The notes under the pieces: generated by a model | What the model was told of the DNA's origin: nothing | Database searches by the model: none | Seen by the model: only the letters and a program-made list of their open reading frames with translations | Assembly: GCA_937898675.1 (NCBI GenBank) | Contig: CALEJB010000058.1 | Coordinates: 1-64,000, forward strand | Origin: an uncultured Prevotellaceae bacterium | GTDB lineage: Bacteria > Bacteroidota > Bacteroidia > Bacteroidales > Muribaculaceae | DNA length: 64,000 nucleotides | Direction of reading: 5' to 3' | Shown: positions 52,512 through 61,836 of the stretch, one piece after another | How the letters are laid out: each line of letters opens with the position of its first letter | Position numbering within the stretch: position 1 is the first letter of the stretch | Translations under genes and position numbers: made by a program

Positions 52512-53711
52512 ATGCGAATCGTCTTTGTTAACCTTCACGGCAACGAGTTCCTTGTCAAGACGCTCAACAAGTACATCTTCAAGCAGTCGGTTGCCATCAA
52601 GCACAAGTATTTTCTCGACTACCTGCTGTCGCGCGACGATGTGGAGGTGTGCTCCTACATCAGCAAGTACGGGTTGTCGCTGTCATACACCACCCGCAAC
52701 CGCTTCCTGCAGTCGTTCCGCTTCCTGGAGAGCAAGATTTGCCTCCGCAAGAACGGCATCCCCGCCAAAAAGATTACCGTGCTCAAGCACGAGAGCGATA
52801 TCCGCCACGATGACCTGCTTGTGCTCTATCAGATTAATAGAACAAACTTTGAGTTTGACAAGCGGCCCGATGCCTTTGCCGCTGTCAGCCAGTTGCACTT
52901 CACCGTGGGCAATGCCGCGCTGATGGAGCGTCTCGACCCCGACCTGATGTTCAACGAGAGCGACATGTCCAAGCGCTTCATCGCCTTTGACGAGTACTTT
53001 GGCTGGTACAAGAAGCCTTACATGGTCATCCCCTTTGTCTTTGCCGAGCGCTTCAAGCCCGTGAAGCCCTTTGCCGAGCGCCAGAACAAGGCGATGTCGG
53101 TGGGCACTATCACCTATCCCGGCTACCTCGTCAAGTACTATGGCACCGACTGCCTGCAGCCGGCACGCAAGCAAATCTATGACCATGCTGCCGAGCTCAA
53201 GCCCTGGGTGGACTGCTACAGCAGCGACTACCTGGAGGATGACAAGCAAATCAAGACCAAGGAGACGGATAACGCCGTCAAGAAGGTGATGGCGCGCCTG
53301 CATGCCAAGTTCTTTACCGGCAAGCAAAAGAAGTATTACTCCTTTGACATGGTCAAGACCTTCAATGACTACAAGATGTGCATCGTGGGCGAGGAACTCA
53401 TCGGTCTGCCGGGCATCGGCTTTGTCGAGGGCATGGCATGCGGATGCGCCTACATTGGCCAGACGGTCGGCTACTACGAGGACTACGGCATGCAGGAGGG
53501 CGTGCATTACATCGGCTACGACGGCACGCTCGACGACCTCAAGGCCAAGATTTCTTATTACCAGCAGCCCGAGCATCAGCAGGAACTCGAGGCTATCGCT
53601 CAGGCGGGCTGCGAGTTTGTGCGCTCGCACTTCAACGGTCCCGCCGCCGCCGAGGCGCTGCTCAACAACTTGCTTGCCGCTCAGCGGCGCTGGCTCGAGG
53701 AGCACAAGTGA
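52512..53711 (+). CDS. Glycosyltransferase (GT-B type)
   Basis: A 399-residue cytoplasmic protein. The N-terminal MRIVFVNLHGNEFLVKTLNK start is typical of polysaccharide-locus GT-B enzymes, and the C-terminal part has an E-x(7)-E-like donor region (GLPGIGFVEGMACGCAYIGQ, about 298-317). I cannot name the sugar. It follows the LicA/LicC-like set after 62 bases. Confidence 0.75.
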   Translation: MRIVFVNLHGNEFLVKTLNKYIFKQSVAIKHKYFLDYLLSRDDVEVCSYISKYGLSLSYTTRNRFLQSFRFLESKICLRKNGIPAKKITVLKHESDIRHDDLLVLYQINRTNFEFDKRPDAFAAVSQLHFTVGNAALMERLDPDLMFNESDMSKRFIAFDEYFGWYKKPYMVIPFVFAERFKPVKPFAERQNKAMSVGTITYPGYLVKYYGTDCLQPARKQIYDHAAELKPWVDCYSSDYLEDDKQIKTKETDNAVKKVMARLHAKFFTGKQKKYYSFDMVKTFNDYKMCIVGEELIGLPGIGFVEGMACGCAYIGQTVGYYEDYGMQEGVHYIGYDGTLDDLKAKISYYQQPEHQQELEAIAQAGCEFVRSHFNGPAAAEALLNNLLAAQRRWLEEHK

Positions 53712-53748
53712 ATTGCTCGCAGGGCAAGATTGATCAAAACAGGCCGAC

Positions 53749-54735
53749 ATGGGCAGCAAGCGCATCGAATGGATAGACCTCGCCAAGGGGTTCTGCATCT
53801 TCCTCGTTGTCTTGAATCATGTCTCGCAGTATGCCAAGGTGGACTACCCCCTTGCCAATCAGCTCCAGGCATTTCGCATGCCGCTCTATTTCATCCTGTC
53901 GGGGCTGTTTTTCAAGCAGTATGAGGGCTTTGTGGGATTCTTGAAGCGCAAGACCAACAAATTGCTCATTCCGTTCCTGTTTTTTCTCGTCTGCACATCC
54001 CTGTTGCCCTATTGGGCGCAGTATCACAAGTTTCAATGGCCATTGCTGTGCGGCAAGGCGCCTTTTTATAACGGCCCGATATGGTTCCTGCTCTGCTTGT
54101 TCGAGGTGAATGTGCTGTTCTTCCTCATCCAGTGGCTGGCAGGCATCATTTCGCAACGCTACAAGGCGGGCATCGTGCTCTATCTCACGCTCCTCTTTGG
54201 CGTAGGGGGACTGCTGCTGAGTTATTTCAAACTGCAAATCCCCTTCTATGTGGACACGGCATTTACCTGCTTGCCCTTCTTCGTGTTTGGATGGTGGATG
54301 AACCGCCACACGCGGTTTCTGGCCTATCGCGTCAACCTGTGGCGCGACGTGCCGCTGCTCATCGCCGGCGCCGTGATATTATGGCTCTTTGCCGAGCGCG
54401 TCGAGTATGTGCGTAATTTCTATGTTCGCGACGGCATTTGGTACATTCACCTCACCGGCATCGCCGGCACGGTCATGGTCCTGACCTTGGCCAGGCTCAT
54501 CAAGCGCCTCCCGCTTGTCTCCTATTGGGGGCGGTACTCCATCATGATTCTGTGCACCCATTTGTTGGTCATCAGGGGCATAGTTTACCTGGCCAAAGGC
54601 CACATCTCCGGATGGGTGTTATTCACCGTGCTGTTGGCAACAACCCTGGCCGTGTGCCACTTCCTCATCCCGTTGATGAAGCGCTACATGCCCCATGTCA
54701 CAGCGCAGAAGGATGTCATTAAAATTGAAAAATAA
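53749..54735 (+). CDS. Membrane acyltransferase (OafA/acyltransferase 3 family)
   Basis: A 328-residue polytopic protein with about ten hydrophobic segments. The family start RIEWIDLAKGFCIFLVVLNH (about 5-24) includes the catalytic-site His; FRMPLYFILSGLFFKQYEGF follows. It likely O-acetylates a sugar of the exopolysaccharide. It is the first of three such genes in this cluster; the next starts 4 bases past its stop. Confidence 0.88.
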   Translation: MGSKRIEWIDLAKGFCIFLVVLNHVSQYAKVDYPLANQLQAFRMPLYFILSGLFFKQYEGFVGFLKRKTNKLLIPFLFFLVCTSLLPYWAQYHKFQWPLLCGKAPFYNGPIWFLLCLFEVNVLFFLIQWLAGIISQRYKAGIVLYLTLLFGVGGLLLSYFKLQIPFYVDTAFTCLPFFVFGWWMNRHTRFLAYRVNLWRDVPLLIAGAVILWLFAERVEYVRNFYVRDGIWYIHLTGIAGTVMVLTLARLIKRLPLVSYWGRYSIMILCTHLLVIRGIVYLAKGHISGWVLFTVLLATTLAVCHFLIPLMKRYMPHVTAQKDVIKIEK

Positions 54736-54739
54736 AGCA

Positions 54740-55759
54740 ATGGGCAACAATACAACAAGCAAACGCATCTTCGGCTTTGATGCCTTGAAGGCCCTGGCGG
54801 CCTTTCTCGTGGTGCTCTACCATGTGGGCATGGTCGATTTGGGTTATCGTGCCGGGGAATATTATTTCCCCACCGTCACCCAACTGCTGTGGCTGTTCAC
54901 CGCAGCTGGTGTGCCCCTGTTCTTCATGGTCAACGGCGCGCTCACCATTGGGCGCCGTTATGACCTCAAGAAGTCGCTCACCAAGGCCGGGCGCCTGGTT
55001 GGGCTGGGTGCCTTGTGGGGCATCGTAGTGATGGCGCTGCTGGCGGCGCGCAGCCACGACTTGTCGTGCTTCACGCCAGGAGGCATCCTGCGCGCCATTC
55101 CCTACTACTGGTTCCTGTTCTCGCTGGCGCTGATGTATGTGGCGACCTATGTGCTCAACCGCCTGCCCAACTGGTGCACATGGGCGGTGATTTGCTTGCT
55201 GCTCATCTGCCCGTTTGCCACCAACCTCTCGTGGGACATTGTCCGGCTGATTAACCCGGGCATGCACTTTCCCGCTTGGGACCACATCGGCGTGTTCACC
55301 ATGTACGGGCTGGTGTATATGTATGCCGGTCATCATTTGGCGGACAAGCGCCCCAAGTGGTGGACCAACCTGATATTTGCCCTCGCTGGCCTTGCCTTGA
55401 TTGCGTTGGAGTGCATTGCGGTGGTCAATGCCGAGGGGGCGCAGTTCGAGGGCGGCAACTACTGTTTCCCCACGCTGGGCGCCTTGCTGCTCTCGGTGGG
55501 CATCTTCGGCTGGGGGCGGCATTGGTCGTCTTCGAACAACGCCGTGCGCGCCGTAGTCGCCTTCTTGGGCAACAATGCGCTGGGCATCTACATCTTCCAC
55601 CTCATCCTCATGATTGTCGTGGGGTGGGCGTTCCCGCACCCCAATTTGCAGGTGCATCCTGTTGTGGCAGTCTTGATTGCCGTGGGTTATACCTTTGCCT
55701 CGGCGTTGATATCAGAGTTCATCCGCCGCTCCCCGCTCCGCTTCCTGCTCAAACTTTAA
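54740..55759 (+). CDS. Membrane acyltransferase (acyltransferase 3 family)
   Basis: A 339-residue membrane protein with the signature RIFGFDALKALAAFLVVLYH (about 9-28) and a GVPLFFMVNGALTIGR segment. About ten hydrophobic helices. Likely sugar O-acylation. The ATG at 54740 is used; an upstream frame would overlap the previous gene. Confidence 0.88.
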   Translation: MGNNTTSKRIFGFDALKALAAFLVVLYHVGMVDLGYRAGEYYFPTVTQLLWLFTAAGVPLFFMVNGALTIGRRYDLKKSLTKAGRLVGLGALWGIVVMALLAARSHDLSCFTPGGILRAIPYYWFLFSLALMYVATYVLNRLPNWCTWAVICLLLICPFATNLSWDIVRLINPGMHFPAWDHIGVFTMYGLVYMYAGHHLADKRPKWWTNLIFALAGLALIALECIAVVNAEGAQFEGGNYCFPTLGALLLSVGIFGWGRHWSSSNNAVRAVVAFLGNNALGIYIFHLILMIVVGWAFPHPNLQVHPVVAVLIAVGYTFASALISEFIRRSPLRFLLKL

Positions 55760-55813
55760 CCGCAATATTCCTTTATCAGTCCAAGCCCCCGCGGCTTGAA
55801 ATAAAGTCCACAT

Positions 55814-57004
55814 ATGGAACCTATTGAATTTATCTCCCCATACTACTACAATACCTATTGGCAGTTTGCCATGTTGGTCATTGCCTGGTCAACCATTTTA
55901 TTCTACATCGGTTCCAAGCAGCAGAAAATCCTGACTGCCGAGAGCAATCCATCGCAGCCTATTGCTGTGCTGGCGACCATCTTGGCGGCATTTTACTGGG
56001 GACTGCGGCCTTTGACCAGATTTTTTGGCGACATGTGGCTCTATGCGATGAACTATTCAGCTATGGCCGATGCCCACTACATGATGCCTAATTTGTCCAC
56101 CGAGTGGCTGTGGCATGACTTCAACCTCTTTTGCTGGCGCATGGGCCTCAACCACACCGAATACTTCCTTGTGGTGGACTTGGTCTATTATGGCGGCATG
56201 CTCATCTGCGCCAGCCTGCTGATGCGCAAGAACCTGTGGATTGCCATGGTGTTCTTCTTCACGAGTTTCCAGGTGGCGTCTTTCGGCACCAACGGCATCC
56301 GCAATGGTTTTGCAACGAGTATTGAGCTCGTTGCCCTTGCCATGGTCATCAAGCCGGGCGCCAAGCGCTGGTTTGGTTTCTTTATGATGCTCCTGGCATT
56401 GGGCGTCCATCGCAGTACCATCATTCCTTCTACCGCGGCAGTCATGACGCTATATTTGGTCAAGGATACCAAGAACGCATTGCGCTTTTGGCTCTTGTCC
56501 ATTTTCCTGTCATTGACGATTGGTCCATTGGTTACTGATGCGTTCATGGCCCTTGGACTGGATGACCGCATGGCTACTTACTATCAGGGACAGTACAATG
56601 CAGAATTAGCTGACAGCTTCTCACACACGGGCTTCCGGTGGGACTTCCTGCTGTACAGTTCATTTGCGCCCTTGATGATTTGGTATGTGACGCAAAAGCG
56701 GCGTTTCCATGATGTGGCCTATACCGTGATTGCCAATGTGTACTTGATTGCCAATGCATTTTGGATTATGGTGATTCGCGCCTCGTTCTCCAACCGCTTT
56801 GCCTACCTCTCGTGGTTCCTCTACCCGGTGGTCATCGCCTATCCGCTCTTGCGCATGAACATCTGGGAAGACCAGGACCGCAAGACCGCCATCATCCTGT
56901 TCCTGTACTCGGGCTTCCTGTTCTTCATGTACTTCATCTACTACTATGGCCAGGCAGGAATGGGATTTGAGTCGTTGAGCAAATATTGGTGGGTGGAGAA
57001 TTAG
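55814..57004 (+). CDS. EpsG-family oligosaccharide polymerase
   Basis: A 396-residue polytopic membrane protein with about eleven hydrophobic segments. FGTNGIRNGFATSIELVALA (about 157-176) and LALGVHRSTIIPSTAAV (about 194-210) are the EpsG/Wzy-type marks. It probably joins repeat units of the polysaccharide at the outer face of the inner membrane. It starts 54 bases after an acyltransferase gene. Confidence 0.85.
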   Translation: MEPIEFISPYYYNTYWQFAMLVIAWSTILFYIGSKQQKILTAESNPSQPIAVLATILAAFYWGLRPLTRFFGDMWLYAMNYSAMADAHYMMPNLSTEWLWHDFNLFCWRMGLNHTEYFLVVDLVYYGGMLICASLLMRKNLWIAMVFFFTSFQVASFGTNGIRNGFATSIELVALAMVIKPGAKRWFGFFMMLLALGVHRSTIIPSTAAVMTLYLVKDTKNALRFWLLSIFLSLTIGPLVTDAFMALGLDDRMATYYQGQYNAELADSFSHTGFRWDFLLYSSFAPLMIWYVTQKRRFHDVAYTVIANVYLIANAFWIMVIRASFSNRFAYLSWFLYPVVIAYPLLRMNIWEDQDRKTAIILFLYSGFLFFMYFIYYYGQAGMGFESLSKYWWVEN

Positions 57005-57054
57005 AGGCATACCACACATGCTAATATGATTAAGGATTACTATTTTTATGATTT

Positions 57055-58077
57055 ATGACGGACAAGGTTGGTGCGACAAAGAGGATTGAGTATATTGATG
57101 CTATGCGAGGATTTACCATGTTCCTCGTGGTGCTTATGCACACGGCGCAGTGGTGCTTAAATTCCGAAGCTCCGATACATGGTTACTTGTCGTTAATCAG
57201 AATGCCGATGTTCTTTCTGATTAGCGGTTTTGTGCTCTACAAGGCTGGAGTGACATGGGACGCAATGCACATTGTCCAATTTTTTAAGAAGAAAATACCC
57301 GTACAGCTCATTGGTCCCTTCCTGTTCTTTATCGTATATCTGTTTTCGCAGAATATCAATATTTTGGATGGTATATTTGACGGACCAAAGTATGGATATT
57401 GGTTTACATTTGTGCTGTTTGAGTATTTTGTATTCTATGCCATGGTGCGATTTTTTATCCGCAGCAGTTGGGCCAGTGTCGTACTCGTTGCATTGGGCAT
57501 AATGCTTTATCCGTGTTCATGGCCGCCATATTCTGAATATTTGCATATCCCCGAATCGGTAGTAGGTTTTTTTAGTTTTCGACATTTGCATTATTTTATC
57601 TTTTTTGTCTTGGGCACATTGCTGAAACAGCATTTCGACAAATTCCAGCAATGGCTTGATGGCAAATATCTGTTGACTTGCTGCATCTTTGTTTTCTTCT
57701 TGGGATGCGCATTCATTTACCCTCTGCCGCTTCCGGAGTTGTTTATTCGCTTTCCAATAACATTGAGTGGCCTTGTGGTGGTGTTCTCATTTTTCAGGAA
57801 AAAGCAGGCATTCTTTTCTCATGAGACCGCAACGGGGCGGTTATTCCAGTATGTGGGCCGCCGCACGCTTGATATCTATTTGATACATTATTTCCTGTTG
57901 CCTACAAACTTGAGTTATATAACAATCTTTAAGGACCACCCGATGCAAATTGTCGAGATGTCGGTGTCGCTGGTGATAGCCGTAGCCATCATTGCTTTGT
58001 GCTTGCTTATCGGCACGATATTACGGATGAGCCCGTTTATTGCCCACTGGTTCTTTGGAGTGAAAAATCCTCACTGA
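57055..58077 (+). CDS. Membrane acyltransferase (acyltransferase 3 family), AT-rich
   Basis: A 340-residue polytopic protein with the family start KRIEYIDAMRGFTMFLVVLMH (shortened: ID-AMRGFTMF-LVV-LMH; about 8-28) and RMPMFFLISGFVLYKAG. About ten hydrophobic helices. The gene uses many A/T-ending codons and is clearly more AT-rich than flanking genes, which suggests recent transfer into the cluster. Confidence 0.85.
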   Translation: MTDKVGATKRIEYIDAMRGFTMFLVVLMHTAQWCLNSEAPIHGYLSLIRMPMFFLISGFVLYKAGVTWDAMHIVQFFKKKIPVQLIGPFLFFIVYLFSQNINILDGIFDGPKYGYWFTFVLFEYFVFYAMVRFFIRSSWASVVLVALGIMLYPCSWPPYSEYLHIPESVVGFFSFRHLHYFIFFVLGTLLKQHFDKFQQWLDGKYLLTCCIFVFFLGCAFIYPLPLPELFIRFPITLSGLVVVFSFFRKKQAFFSHETATGRLFQYVGRRTLDIYLIHYFLLPTNLSYITIFKDHPMQIVEMSVSLVIAVAIIALCLLIGTILRMSPFIAHWFFGVKNPH

Positions 58078-58103
58078 CACATAATAACAATCGATAAAAA
58101 CTG

Positions 58104-59012
58104 ATGGCAACATTAACCATATTTACACCGGCATATAACCGCGCCCACACCATTGGGCGCACCTACGAGAGCCTGTGCCGGCAGACTTGCAAGGACTTTG
58201 AATGGCTCGTGGTGGACGACGGCTCGAGCGACAACACCCGCCAACTGGTCGAAGGGTGGATTGCCGAGGGCAAAATCGCCATCCGCTACATCTATCAGGA
58301 CAACCAGGGCATGCACGGCGCGCACAACACGGCCTACCGCAACATCACCACCGAACTCAACACCTGCATCGACAGCGACGACTATATGCCCGACGATGCG
58401 GTGGAGAAGATCATCGCCTGTTGGCGTGAGCATGGCAATGACAAACTGGCGGGCATCATCGGCCTTGACGCTACCGAGGACGGCAAGGTCATCGGCACCC
58501 GCTTCACCGACGGCATGGTGACGACTACGCTGCAGGGCTTCTACCGCGCCGGTGGCTGCGGAGACAAAAAACTGGTCTATCGCACCGATGTCATCAAGCG
58601 ATACCCCGAGTACCCGCTCTTTGAGGGCGAGCGCTATGTGGGCCTGGCCTACAAGTATATGCTCATCGACCAGGACTATGTGCTGCGCACCCTCAACGAG
58701 CCGTTGGTCATCGTGGAGTACCAGCAGGACGGCTCGAGCTTCAACATGTACAAGCAGTACTGGCGCAACCCGCGCGGCTTCGCCTTCTTCCGCAAGGCCG
58801 AGATGAGCGTCCCGCAGCCGTTCAAGCGCCTGCTGCAGGTGTGCACCCACTATGTGTCGAGCAGCATCATCAGCAAGAACTGGCGCTTTGTGTCCGAGAG
58901 CCCCAAAAAGTTGATGACCGTGCTGTGCATTCCCAGCGGCATCGCGCTCTACCTGCTCATCCGCCACAAGGTAAAGCATGACGCCAAGATGAACATTAGC
59001 AAGAAAGGTTGA
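58104..59012 (+). CDS. Glycosyltransferase family 2
   Basis: A 302-residue GT-A enzyme. LTIFTPAYNRAHTIGRTYES (about 4-23) and FEWLVVDDGSSDNT start the nucleotide-sugar fold; CIDSDDYMPDDAV is the DxD metal motif (about 90). The C-terminal tail contains a short hydrophobic segment (PSGIALYLLI). Sugar specificity is unknown. Confidence 0.88.
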   Translation: MATLTIFTPAYNRAHTIGRTYESLCRQTCKDFEWLVVDDGSSDNTRQLVEGWIAEGKIAIRYIYQDNQGMHGAHNTAYRNITTELNTCIDSDDYMPDDAVEKIIACWREHGNDKLAGIIGLDATEDGKVIGTRFTDGMVTTTLQGFYRAGGCGDKKLVYRTDVIKRYPEYPLFEGERYVGLAYKYMLIDQDYVLRTLNEPLVIVEYQQDGSSFNMYKQYWRNPRGFAFFRKAEMSVPQPFKRLLQVCTHYVSSSIISKNWRFVSESPKKLMTVLCIPSGIALYLLIRHKVKHDAKMNISKKG

Positions 59013-59026
59013 TGAAAAAATAAATT

Positions 59027-59596
59027 ATGGGATTGTTTTTTAACCAAGCCTTGCGGGACGATTTGTACCGCTATGAGGGCAACAGGTGTGACTCGCTGAA
59101 GGTGCGGCTGAAATATGTTTTTGCCGTACCGGGATTTACCTATATCTTTTTTTGGCGCCACGCGGCGCAAGCGCGCAATGGCCTTAGCCGCGCGTTTTGG
59201 GCGTTTTTCCTGCACCTCACCAAGTACATCACCCACATCCAGATACCGGCAAGCACCAAAATCGGGCGGGGATTCCGTATTGTTCATTTTGGCCACATCG
59301 TGGTGAACCCCGATGCCGTCATTGGCGAGAATTTCAATATTTCGCAAGGATGCCTCATTGGCAATGCACAGGGAAAGCGTGCAGGCGCGCCAGTGATTGG
59401 CAATAATGTGTGCATGAATGCCAATGCTATCATTATCGGGAATGCTCACATTGGCAATGATGTGCTGATTGCTCCTGGGGCGTTTGTCAACTTTGACGTG
59501 CCCGACAATTCCATTGTCATTGGCAACCCCGGGCAAATCATCCCGCGCGACAGTTCGCCCACTGAGAAATACATCGTTTATCCCATCAGAAAATAG
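59027..59596 (+). CDS. Hexapeptide-repeat acetyltransferase (serine acetyltransferase-like)
   Basis: A 189-residue left-handed beta-helix protein. IPASTKIGRGFRIVHFGHIV, INPDAVIGENFNIS-like and VIGNNVCMNANAIIIGNAHI rungs are present, with the catalytic His in VHFGHIVV (about 88-95). Such proteins O- or N-acetylate sugars or serine; here a sugar is likely. It starts 14 bases after the GT2 gene. Confidence 0.82.
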   Translation: MGLFFNQALRDDLYRYEGNRCDSLKVRLKYVFAVPGFTYIFFWRHAAQARNGLSRAFWAFFLHLTKYITHIQIPASTKIGRGFRIVHFGHIVVNPDAVIGENFNISQGCLIGNAQGKRAGAPVIGNNVCMNANAIIIGNAHIGNDVLIAPGAFVNFDVPDNSIVIGNPGQIIPRDSSPTEKYIVYPIRK

Positions 59597-59604
59597 AAGT
59601 TTTT

Positions 59605-60711
59605 ATGCCCAAGCAGAAAAACCAAGAGATGCCATGGCCGTTGGTGAGCATCATCATCCCAATGTACAACCAGCAACGGCATCTCGACGCTTGCATTCGC
59701 TCGCTTTGCCGCCAGACTTACAGCAACCTACAACTTATTATCGTCGATGACGGCTCGACCGACCGCAGCCCGCAGATGGCCGATGAATGGGCGGCCAGGG
59801 ACGCACGTGTCTCGGTCATCCACAAGCCCAATAGCCGCCTCGCTTTCGCCCGCCGCGACGGCTATGCCAAGGCCACGGGGGAGTATGTGATGTTTGTCGA
59901 TAGTGATGACATCATTCCGCGTCATGCTGTGGAGACCTTGGTGGACCTCATCACCACCCACAAGGTGGATTTGGTTATCGGCTCAGTGACAAGGAAAATG
60001 GGCTTTGTCAAGGTGAAGCATCATGGTGATAAGCTGTACAGTTTTCCCGTTGGCCGTGTGGTCAAGAACCCGGAGCTGCAGGACAAACATTACTTGGGGC
60101 TGTTCGGCAACAACACTTTTTCTCCTATGGTGTGGGGACGAATGTTTCGCAAAAGCGCAATAGACAGAGCAAGCAGCAGCGTTGAATTGTACTGTGCCGA
60201 AGTGAGTTCACCTACCGAGGATATGTATTTTATAACCATGTTGTTTCCTTTCTTGGATTCGATGTACCGCACCCGCGAGACGGTGTATGTTTACCGCTAT
60301 GGCGGTTTGACAACGCGTTACAACAGCCACTTTGACGATGTGCATGCTTATTGCGACAAGCGGTTGCAGATACTTGACGAGAAAGGCCTGTCGCAGCATT
60401 GCGAGCCTCTGCTCAAACAGTATGCCGATTTTGTTTTTGAGCAAGTGCAACAGATGATAAAATTCAAGCATGCGGATAAAGAAGAGGTCACTGCATTCTT
60501 GAAGGATGAGCTCGAGCATCGTGGAATCGGCAAGTGCTTGGCGGACCATTTCGCTAACCGCGAAACCTCCCACAAGGGTGCCCGCCTGATGGCCAGCCAC
60601 GACTATGAGGGCATGTATGAATATGCCTTCGCCTGTCATAATGCACTCCAAAAATCTTGGAAGAACAGAATCAAGCGGCAATACCAGAAATTAATCAATC
60701 GATTTTCATAA
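59605..60711 (+). CDS. Glycosyltransferase family 2 (paralogue A)
   Basis: A 368-residue GT-A enzyme. PLVSIIIPMYNQQRHLDACI (about 11-30), LQLIIVDDGSTDRSPQMADE and MFVDSDDIIPRHAVETLV (DxD, about 97-99) are standard. It is closely related to the next gene: both share an R-V/L-x(5)-PEL-x-DKHY block near residue 160 and a VWGRMFRKSAID-type stretch, so the two arose by tandem duplication. Confidence 0.88.
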   Translation: MPKQKNQEMPWPLVSIIIPMYNQQRHLDACIRSLCRQTYSNLQLIIVDDGSTDRSPQMADEWAARDARVSVIHKPNSRLAFARRDGYAKATGEYVMFVDSDDIIPRHAVETLVDLITTHKVDLVIGSVTRKMGFVKVKHHGDKLYSFPVGRVVKNPELQDKHYLGLFGNNTFSPMVWGRMFRKSAIDRASSSVELYCAEVSSPTEDMYFITMLFPFLDSMYRTRETVYVYRYGGLTTRYNSHFDDVHAYCDKRLQILDEKGLSQHCEPLLKQYADFVFEQVQQMIKFKHADKEEVTAFLKDELEHRGIGKCLADHFANRETSHKGARLMASHDYEGMYEYAFACHNALQKSWKNRIKRQYQKLINRFS

Positions 60712-60723
60712 TTTGTTTTTGTT

Positions 60724-61806
60724 ATGAGCGATAACCCTAAAGTGAGTGTCATCATACCGCTGTACAATCAAAAGCGGTATCTGAACACTTGCGTGCATTC
60801 CATCTGCGCACAAACTTACCAAAATCTGGAAATCATCGTTGTGAATGACGGTTCCACCGATGACAGCCTGGCAAGGGCGCAAAAGTTGGCCGAAGGCGAC
60901 GAGCGCATCGTTGTGCTGGACAAGGAGAACGGCGGAACGGCTTCGGCGCGCCGTCACGGCTTGCTGGCGGCAACGGGAGCGTTTGTGGCGTTTGTCGACA
61001 ACGACGATGTGCTGCCGCCGCGCTCGATAGAAATCATGTTGGGTCACGCAACAAGCACTGGCGGCGATGTTGTGGTGGGCGGCGTCACCAAGATTTTGGG
61101 CGTCATCAAGAAGAGGCATATTGACAGAGGCCTTCCTTTTCCTTGTAATCGACTCATTACGCAACCCGAACTGTTTGACAAGCACTATGTGGCATTCTTT
61201 GGTGTAAACGAGTTAATGGTAGGCATGTGGGGCCGCTTGTACCGCAAGAGCGTCATCGACAAGGCGATGCAGGAAACCGACTTATTCACCGATGACCTGC
61301 GCCTCATGGGCGATGATGAATACTTCAACTTGAAACTGTTCCCCTATCTGCAATCGATGTACCGCACCGATGAGGAGGTCTATTACTACCGCTATGGCGG
61401 CACGGTGGATAACTTCAACAGCCATTTCACTGATTTGTTCAAGTTATCGGACCTTCGCCTGAAACTTCTGGACCAATACCACTATGAGGCAGGCTATCAG
61501 CCGCTGTTCATCGAGTATATGGCATGCTTCTTCTACCATGCCCAGCAGATGCTGGAGTTCAAGCGTGCCGACAAGGCGGGAGTGATGGACTATTTCAAGC
61601 AGGAACTGGAACACCGTGAACTCTTCCCGCGCTTTGTCGCGTACTTCACGGAGCATCCCATCCAGTCCGTTGGCGTGAACTTGATGCTCAGCGGAGACTA
61701 TGAGGCGATGTATAACCATGCAAATCAGACGATGTTGCAACGAACCGGGACCATGCGGTATAAAACCATGCGGTTCATATATAAGTTAATCAACAAGTGC
61801 TGTTAG
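60724..61806 (+). CDS. Glycosyltransferase family 2 (paralogue B)
   Basis: A 360-residue GT-A enzyme. PKVSVIIPLYNQKRYLNTCV (about 5-24), LEIIVVNDGSTDDSLARAQ and AFVDNDDVLPPRSIEI (DxD, about 94-98) are present; QPELFDKHYVAFFG and MWGRLYRKSVID match the preceding paralogue. It begins 12 bases after it. Confidence 0.88.
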   Translation: MSDNPKVSVIIPLYNQKRYLNTCVHSICAQTYQNLEIIVVNDGSTDDSLARAQKLAEGDERIVVLDKENGGTASARRHGLLAATGAFVAFVDNDDVLPPRSIEIMLGHATSTGGDVVVGGVTKILGVIKKRHIDRGLPFPCNRLITQPELFDKHYVAFFGVNELMVGMWGRLYRKSVIDKAMQETDLFTDDLRLMGDDEYFNLKLFPYLQSMYRTDEEVYYYRYGGTVDNFNSHFTDLFKLSDLRLKLLDQYHYEAGYQPLFIEYMACFFYHAQQMLEFKRADKAGVMDYFKQELEHRELFPRFVAYFTEHPIQSVGVNLMLSGDYEAMYNHANQTMLQRTGTMRYKTMRFIYKLINKCC

Positions 61807-61836
61807 TGCTATCTCAAGGAATAGACTGAAAATCAC

